Assembly (NCBI GenBank): GCA_035461385.1
Contig: DATHVI010000141.1
Coordinates: 1-8,893 of the forward strand
Direction: 5' to 3'
DNA from: DATHVI01 sp035461385
GTDB taxonomy: Bacteria; Actinomycetota; Thermoleophilia; Solirubrobacterales; 70-9
Length of the DNA stretch: 8,893 bases
The stretch's first letter is position 1. The number at the start of each line of letters is the position of its first letter. Positions 6,081 to 8,893 of the stretch are shown piece after piece. Position numbers and translations under genes: made by a program. The notes below the pieces were generated by a model. That model had not been told where the DNA came from, did not search any database, and worked only from the letters and a program-made list of their open reading frames with translations.

Positions 6081-7520
6081 GTGAGCGCCGCCGCCAGCAA
6101 CGACGCTCCCGCGGTCCTGATCATGGCCGCGGGGGAGGGGACGCGGATGCGCTCGTCGCTGCCGAAGCCGCTCCATCCGGTCTGCGGGCGGCCGATGGTC
6201 GCTTGGCCGGTGCTCGCCGCGCGCGAGGCGGGGGCGGGCCGGGTTGCGGTCATCGTCTCGCCGAACCACGACCTCTCGAGCGCGCTGCCGGAGGGAACCG
6301 AGACCTTCGTCCAGCCCGAGCCGAACGGGACCGGGGGCGCGGTTCGCGCCGCGCTCGACCTCGTCCGCGCGTCCGGGACCGTCGTCGTCGTCAACGGCGA
6401 CCATCCGCTCGTCTCGGCTGCGGTGATCCGCGAGCTGCTCGAAGCTCACCGCGCCGCCGGTGCCGCGGCGACGGTGATGTCGGTGCTCCGCGACGACGCC
6501 GAGCAGCTCGGACGGATCGTGCGCGGCCCGGACGGCACGTTCGAGCGGATCGTCGAGACCAAGCACCCCGAGGGCGTTCCGCCGGAGGTGCTCGAGATTC
6601 GCGAGGTGAACACGAACCAGTTCGCGTTCGAAGGCGGTGCCCTCGCCGACGCGCTCGGCCGGCTCGAGAACGACAACCCCGCCGGCGAGTACTACATCGG
6701 CGACGTCCTGCCCCTGATCCGGGCGGCGGGAGGCGAGGTGATCGCGCACCGCACCGACGACCTCAACGCCAACCTCGGGGTGAACTCCCGGCTCGAGCTC
6801 GCCCGCGCCGCCGAGCTCGCGCGGGAGATGATCCTCGAGCGCCACATGCTCGCCGGAGTCGGGGTCACCGATCCGGCCTCGACCTGGGTCGACGCCGGGG
6901 TCGAGCTCGCCGCCGACGTCACCCTCGAGCCGGGGACGATGCTCCGCGGCGCAACCAGCGTCGGCGCCGGCTCGGTGATCGGGCCGCACTCGACCCTGAT
7001 CGACGTCCGGGCCGGCGAGCGGACCCGGATCCCGCACTCCTACCTCACCGAGTGCGAGGTCGGCGACGACGCCCAGGTCGGGCCGTTCGCCTACCTGCGC
7101 CCGGGCACCCGGCTCGCCACCGGCGCGAAGGCGGGGACGTTCGTCGAGATCAAGAACTCGGAGATCGCCCCCGGCGCGAAGGTCCCGCATCTCGCGTACA
7201 TCGGCGACACCGAGGTCGGCGCCGGCACCAACATCGGCGCCGGGGCGATCACCGCGAACTACGACGGCTTTCGCAAGAACCGGACGAAGATCGGGGAACG
7301 TGCGCGAATCGGCGTCAACAACTCGCTCGTCGCCCCCGTCGCCGTCGGCGATGATGCCTACACTGGCGCTGGCGCAGTGATTCGCAAGGACGTCCCGCCG
7401 GGCGCACTTGGAGTGAGCAAGGTCCAGCAGCGAAACATCGAGGGCTACGCCGAGCGAAAGGCACGCGAGATGAGCGACGATTCCGAAGCCCCACGCGGCG
7501 AGCGCAGGGAGGAGGACTGA
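6081..7520 (+). CDS. glmU: bifunctional GlmU: glucosamine-1-phosphate N-acetyltransferase / UDP-GlcNAc pyrophosphorylase
   Basis: With GTG 6081 the protein has 479 residues, normal for GlmU. The N-terminal uridylyltransferase domain (about 10-235) carries LIMAAGEGTRMRSSLPKP (13-30), NGTGGAV (82-88), NGDHPLV (105-111), EVNTNQFAF (175-183), GEYYIGDVLP (202-211) and NLGVNSRLEL (231-240). The C-terminal left-handed beta-helix (about 260-455) carries YLRPGTRL (338-345), TFVEIKNS (353-360), PHLAYIGD (369-376) with the presumed catalytic His370, NIGAGAITANYDG (384-396) and APVAVGDDAYTGAGA (418-432). It acetylates glucosamine-1-phosphate with acetyl-CoA, then transfers UMP from UTP to make UDP-GlcNAc for peptidoglycan. 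Some nucleotide-domain residues are unusual: GTGGAV instead of GTGHAV, and EYYIGDV instead of EYYLTDV. A longer in-frame start at GTG 5958 exists but adds unconserved residues. The stop overlaps the prs start (TGATG), as in the common glmU-prs pair. Confidence 0.93.
   Translation: MSAAASNDAPAVLIMAAGEGTRMRSSLPKPLHPVCGRPMVAWPVLAAREAGAGRVAVIVSPNHDLSSALPEGTETFVQPEPNGTGGAVRAALDLVRASGTVVVVNGDHPLVSAAVIRELLEAHRAAGAAATVMSVLRDDAEQLGRIVRGPDGTFERIVETKHPEGVPPEVLEIREVNTNQFAFEGGALADALGRLENDNPAGEYYIGDVLPLIRAAGGEVIAHRTDDLNANLGVNSRLELARAAELAREMILERHMLAGVGVTDPASTWVDAGVELAADVTLEPGTMLRGATSVGAGSVIGPHSTLIDVRAGERTRIPHSYLTECEVGDDAQVGPFAYLRPGTRLATGAKAGTFVEIKNSEIAPGAKVPHLAYIGDTEVGAGTNIGAGAITANYDGFRKNRTKIGERARIGVNNSLVAPVAVGDDAYTGAGAVIRKDVPPGALGVSKVQQRNIEGYAERKAREMSDDSEAPRGERREED
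7506..7515 (+). promoter_or_regulatory. ribosome binding site of prs
   Basis: AGGGAGGAGG lies within the last codons of glmU and ends 4 bases before the prs ATG. This strong site next to a TGATG junction suggests efficient coupled translation of prs. Confidence 0.6.
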
Positions 7521-8551
7521 TGGCGACGGTCGAACGCCAGCCCCAGGTCGTGAGCTCGATCCCGCACGACTACGTCAAGCGGCTGATGGTCTTCGGCGGC
7601 CGCGCCTCGATGGAGCTCGCAGCCCGGATCGCCGCCCGGCTCGACGTCGATCTCGGCCAGGTCGACCTGCGGACGTTCGCCGACGGCGAGGTCTACTGCC
7701 GCTACGAGGAGTCGATCCGCGGCGCCGATGTCTTCCTCGTCCAGTCGACCGCTGCCAACGCGGCGCAGAGGATGACGCCGAACGACTCCCTGATGGAGCT
7801 GCTGACGATGGTCGACGCGGCGAAGGGCGCGTCCGCGCACCGGATCATCGCCGTCATCCCCTGGTACGGCTACTCGCGCCAGGACAAGAAGTCGGCACCG
7901 CGCGAGCCGATCTCGGCTCGAGTCGTCGCCCAGTGCCTCGAGGCGGTCGGCGTCGACAGGATCCTGACCATGGACCTGCACTCGGGCCAGGTGCAGGGGT
8001 TCTTCAGCGTTCCGGTCGACCACATGACGGCGATGCCGATGCTGACCCAGTACTTCATGGACCAGGCCTTCCCCGAGGAACTGGTGATCGTCTCGCCCGA
8101 CGCCGGCCGGGTCAAGGTGGCGCGAAACTTCGCCCGCAAGGTCGGCTGCCACTGGGCGGTGATGGAGAAGGAGCGCCCCGCGCAGCAGGTCGCCGAGATC
8201 GGCTATGTGGTCGGCGACGTCAAGGGCAAGACCGCGGTGCTCGTGGACGACATGATCGACACCGCGGGGACGCTCACCGCCGCCGCCCGCACCGTGCTGG
8301 ACGAGGGGGCTGCGCGTGTGATCGCCTGCGCGACCCACGGGGTCTTCTCCGGGCCGGCATACGAGCGGCTCGCCTACGAGAGCTCCGGGATCGAGCGGAT
8401 CGTGGTCACCGACACGATGCCGCTTCGGCCCGGCGCTCCGGGAAACGTCGAGGTGATCTCCACCGCGCAGACCCTCGCCGACTCGATCCGCCGCATCTTC
8501 ACCGACGACTCGGTCTCCGAGATCTTCGCCGGCGAGAACCAGCTGTTCTAG
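7520..8551 (+). CDS. prs: ribose-phosphate pyrophosphokinase (PRPP synthetase)
   Basis: The 343-residue enzyme transfers diphosphate from ATP to ribose-5-phosphate to make PRPP for purine, pyrimidine, NAD, histidine and tryptophan synthesis. The visible motifs are MVFGGRASMELA (23-34), TFADGEVY (52-59), the ATP-binding PWYGYSRQDKK (114-124), the metal-binding MDLHSGQVQGFF (151-162), VSPDAGRVKVAR (191-202), and the PRPP loop VLVDDMIDTAGTL (240-252). The flexible catalytic loop reads KERP (217-220) where KRRP is common; the outer Lys and Arg are kept. The C-terminal GENQLF ending is one I associate with Thermoleophilia, from memory. An N-terminal tail of about 20 residues precedes the fold, making it a little longer than the typical 310-330. 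ATG 7520 shares its A with the glmU stop and has a strong ribosome site. Confidence 0.96.
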   Translation: MATVERQPQVVSSIPHDYVKRLMVFGGRASMELAARIAARLDVDLGQVDLRTFADGEVYCRYEESIRGADVFLVQSTAANAAQRMTPNDSLMELLTMVDAAKGASAHRIIAVIPWYGYSRQDKKSAPREPISARVVAQCLEAVGVDRILTMDLHSGQVQGFFSVPVDHMTAMPMLTQYFMDQAFPEELVIVSPDAGRVKVARNFARKVGCHWAVMEKERPAQQVAEIGYVVGDVKGKTAVLVDDMIDTAGTLTAAARTVLDEGAARVIACATHGVFSGPAYERLAYESSGIERIVVTDTMPLRPGAPGNVEVISTAQTLADSIRRIFTDDSVSEIFAGENQLF

Positions 8552-8552
8552 C

Positions 8553-8628
8553 GACCGCCAGGCCGCCCCACCATGAGCGAGGGGCGCAGCCCCGAGCGGT
8601 TGTGGGGGGCGGCCGCTGCGTCGCGGTC
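8553..8628. terminator. long nested imperfect palindrome in the convergent spacer after prs
   Basis: Three tiers of pairing can be read. GACCGC (8553-8558) pairs with GCGGTC (8623-8628). GGCCGCCCC (8561-8569) pairs with a GGGGCGGCC whose bases are 8606-8614. An inner hairpin GGGGC-GCA-GCCCC lies at 8581-8593. The whole structure fills most of the 92 bases between prs and the convergent transporter gene. There is no T run. It could end transcription from both sides, or be one copy of a dispersed REP-like element; the inner GAGCGAGGGGCGCAGCCCCG part looks like a mobile or repetitive intergenic motif. Only one copy is in this window. Confidence 0.45.
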
Positions 8629-8643
8629 TGATGGCGAAGCCGG

Positions 8644-8893
8644 TTAGGCAGTAACCGCGCGCGGTTCCCGCCGCGGAACCGCTGGGATCAGCGCGGCGGC
8701 GACAATCACCGCCGCGAAGGCGGCGGAGCGCGCGACGATCGCCAGCGGGCTGGAGCCGAGCGGGTCGCCGAAGACCAGCACCCCGCCGGTGATCGCGGCC
8801 AGGTTGACGGCGATCGAGGAGACCACGATCACGTCGATCGCCCGCCGAGCTGAAGGGCGCGGGCGAGCGCGTAGAAGGCCCCGAGACCCGCCA
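8644..8893 (-). CDS. DMT/EamA-type transporter, C-terminal part, with an apparent frameshift
   Basis: The minus strand enters from the right edge in one frame with AGLGAFYALARALQLGG (bases 8891 to 8841), which looks like a transmembrane helix of a drug/metabolite-type transporter. That frame then hits TGA at 8829-8831. A second frame, open from about 8841 to TAA at 8644-8646, continues the protein: AIDVIVVSSIAVNLAAITGG, GVLVFGDPLGSSPLAIVARS and a last helix AAFAAVIVAAALIPAVP with a basic tail. Adding one base to the G run at 8841-8843 joins them as LQLGGAIDVIVV without a gap. The gene is therefore either interrupted by a real one-base loss or affected by a sequence error. A GTG at 8830-8832 could start the second frame alone, but that would leave only 62 residues. 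The substrate is unknown. The N-terminal part lies beyond the window. Confidence 0.6.
   Translation of the reverse strand, partial: GGSRGLLRARPRPSARRAIDVIVVSSIAVNLAAITGGVLVFGDPLGSSPLAIVARSAAFAAVIVAAALIPAVPRREPRAVTA

Noticed and set aside
5883..7190. 435-codon minus-strand open frame opposite glmU
   Set aside because: GlmU motifs on the plus strand are continuous; the antisense product has no family features.
7520..8551. KERP in place of KRRP in the PRPP synthetase loop as a sign of lost activity
   Set aside because: The outer Lys217 and Arg219 and all ATP, metal and PRPP motifs are intact, so the change is probably neutral.
8573..8647. 24-codon plus-strand frame after prs
   Set aside because: It lies wholly inside the palindrome and runs into the convergent gene; its openness is explained by the repeat.
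1..8893. CRISPR array, insertion sequence, toxin-antitoxin, prophage or integron signals
   Set aside because: I looked for regularly spaced repeats, terminal inverted repeats, transposase or integrase motifs and an att-like repeat of the tRNA 3' end; none was seen.

Overview
The window is a GC-rich stretch (about 70% by eye) with many GTG starts and tightly overlapping genes. It looks like chromosome from a high-GC actinobacterium. The gene order (end of tatD, rsmA, ispE, later glmU-prs), the form of the IspE active-site loop, the PRPP synthetase C-terminus, and a tRNA gene without an encoded CCA suggest class Thermoleophilia, probably near Solirubrobacterales. That placement is inference from recognition; no search was run. 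The content is mainly housekeeping, and I found no mobile element, CRISPR array or defence island.

Left block (1-3974, all +): the last codons of a TatD-type nuclease, then rsmA (16S rRNA dimethyltransferase), ispE (MEP-pathway kinase), a DedA-PAP2 fusion membrane protein, an 80-residue two-helix membrane protein and an SRPBCC-fold protein. Successive genes overlap by 4 bases (GTGA, ATGA) or are separated by 3 and 13 bases, so this reads as one operon. It links isoprenoid precursor synthesis to membrane proteins of a kind known to handle polyprenyl-phosphate lipids. The PAP2 half has lost the usual catalytic histidines. A GC-rich hairpin follows the SRPBCC stop.

Middle block (3975-5568): a PucR/CdaR-type regulator whose GTG start overlaps the stop of an 11-codon reading frame. 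That small frame begins six bases after a TAGAAT box, which is the geometry of a leaderless transcript. On the opposite strand is tRNA-Gln(UUG), with an oversized variable region and a poorly paired T stem.

Right block (5569-8893): a small ACT-domain protein, glmU (UDP-GlcNAc synthesis) and prs (PRPP synthase). The best glmU start again lies six bases after a TANNNT box (TACGAT), so glmU-prs probably has its own leaderless promoter. After prs, a 92-base spacer holds a long imperfect palindrome. Converging on it is the C-terminal part of a DMT/EamA-type transporter, whose reading frame is broken by an apparent one-base loss in a G run. No stretch over 300 bases lacks a gene.
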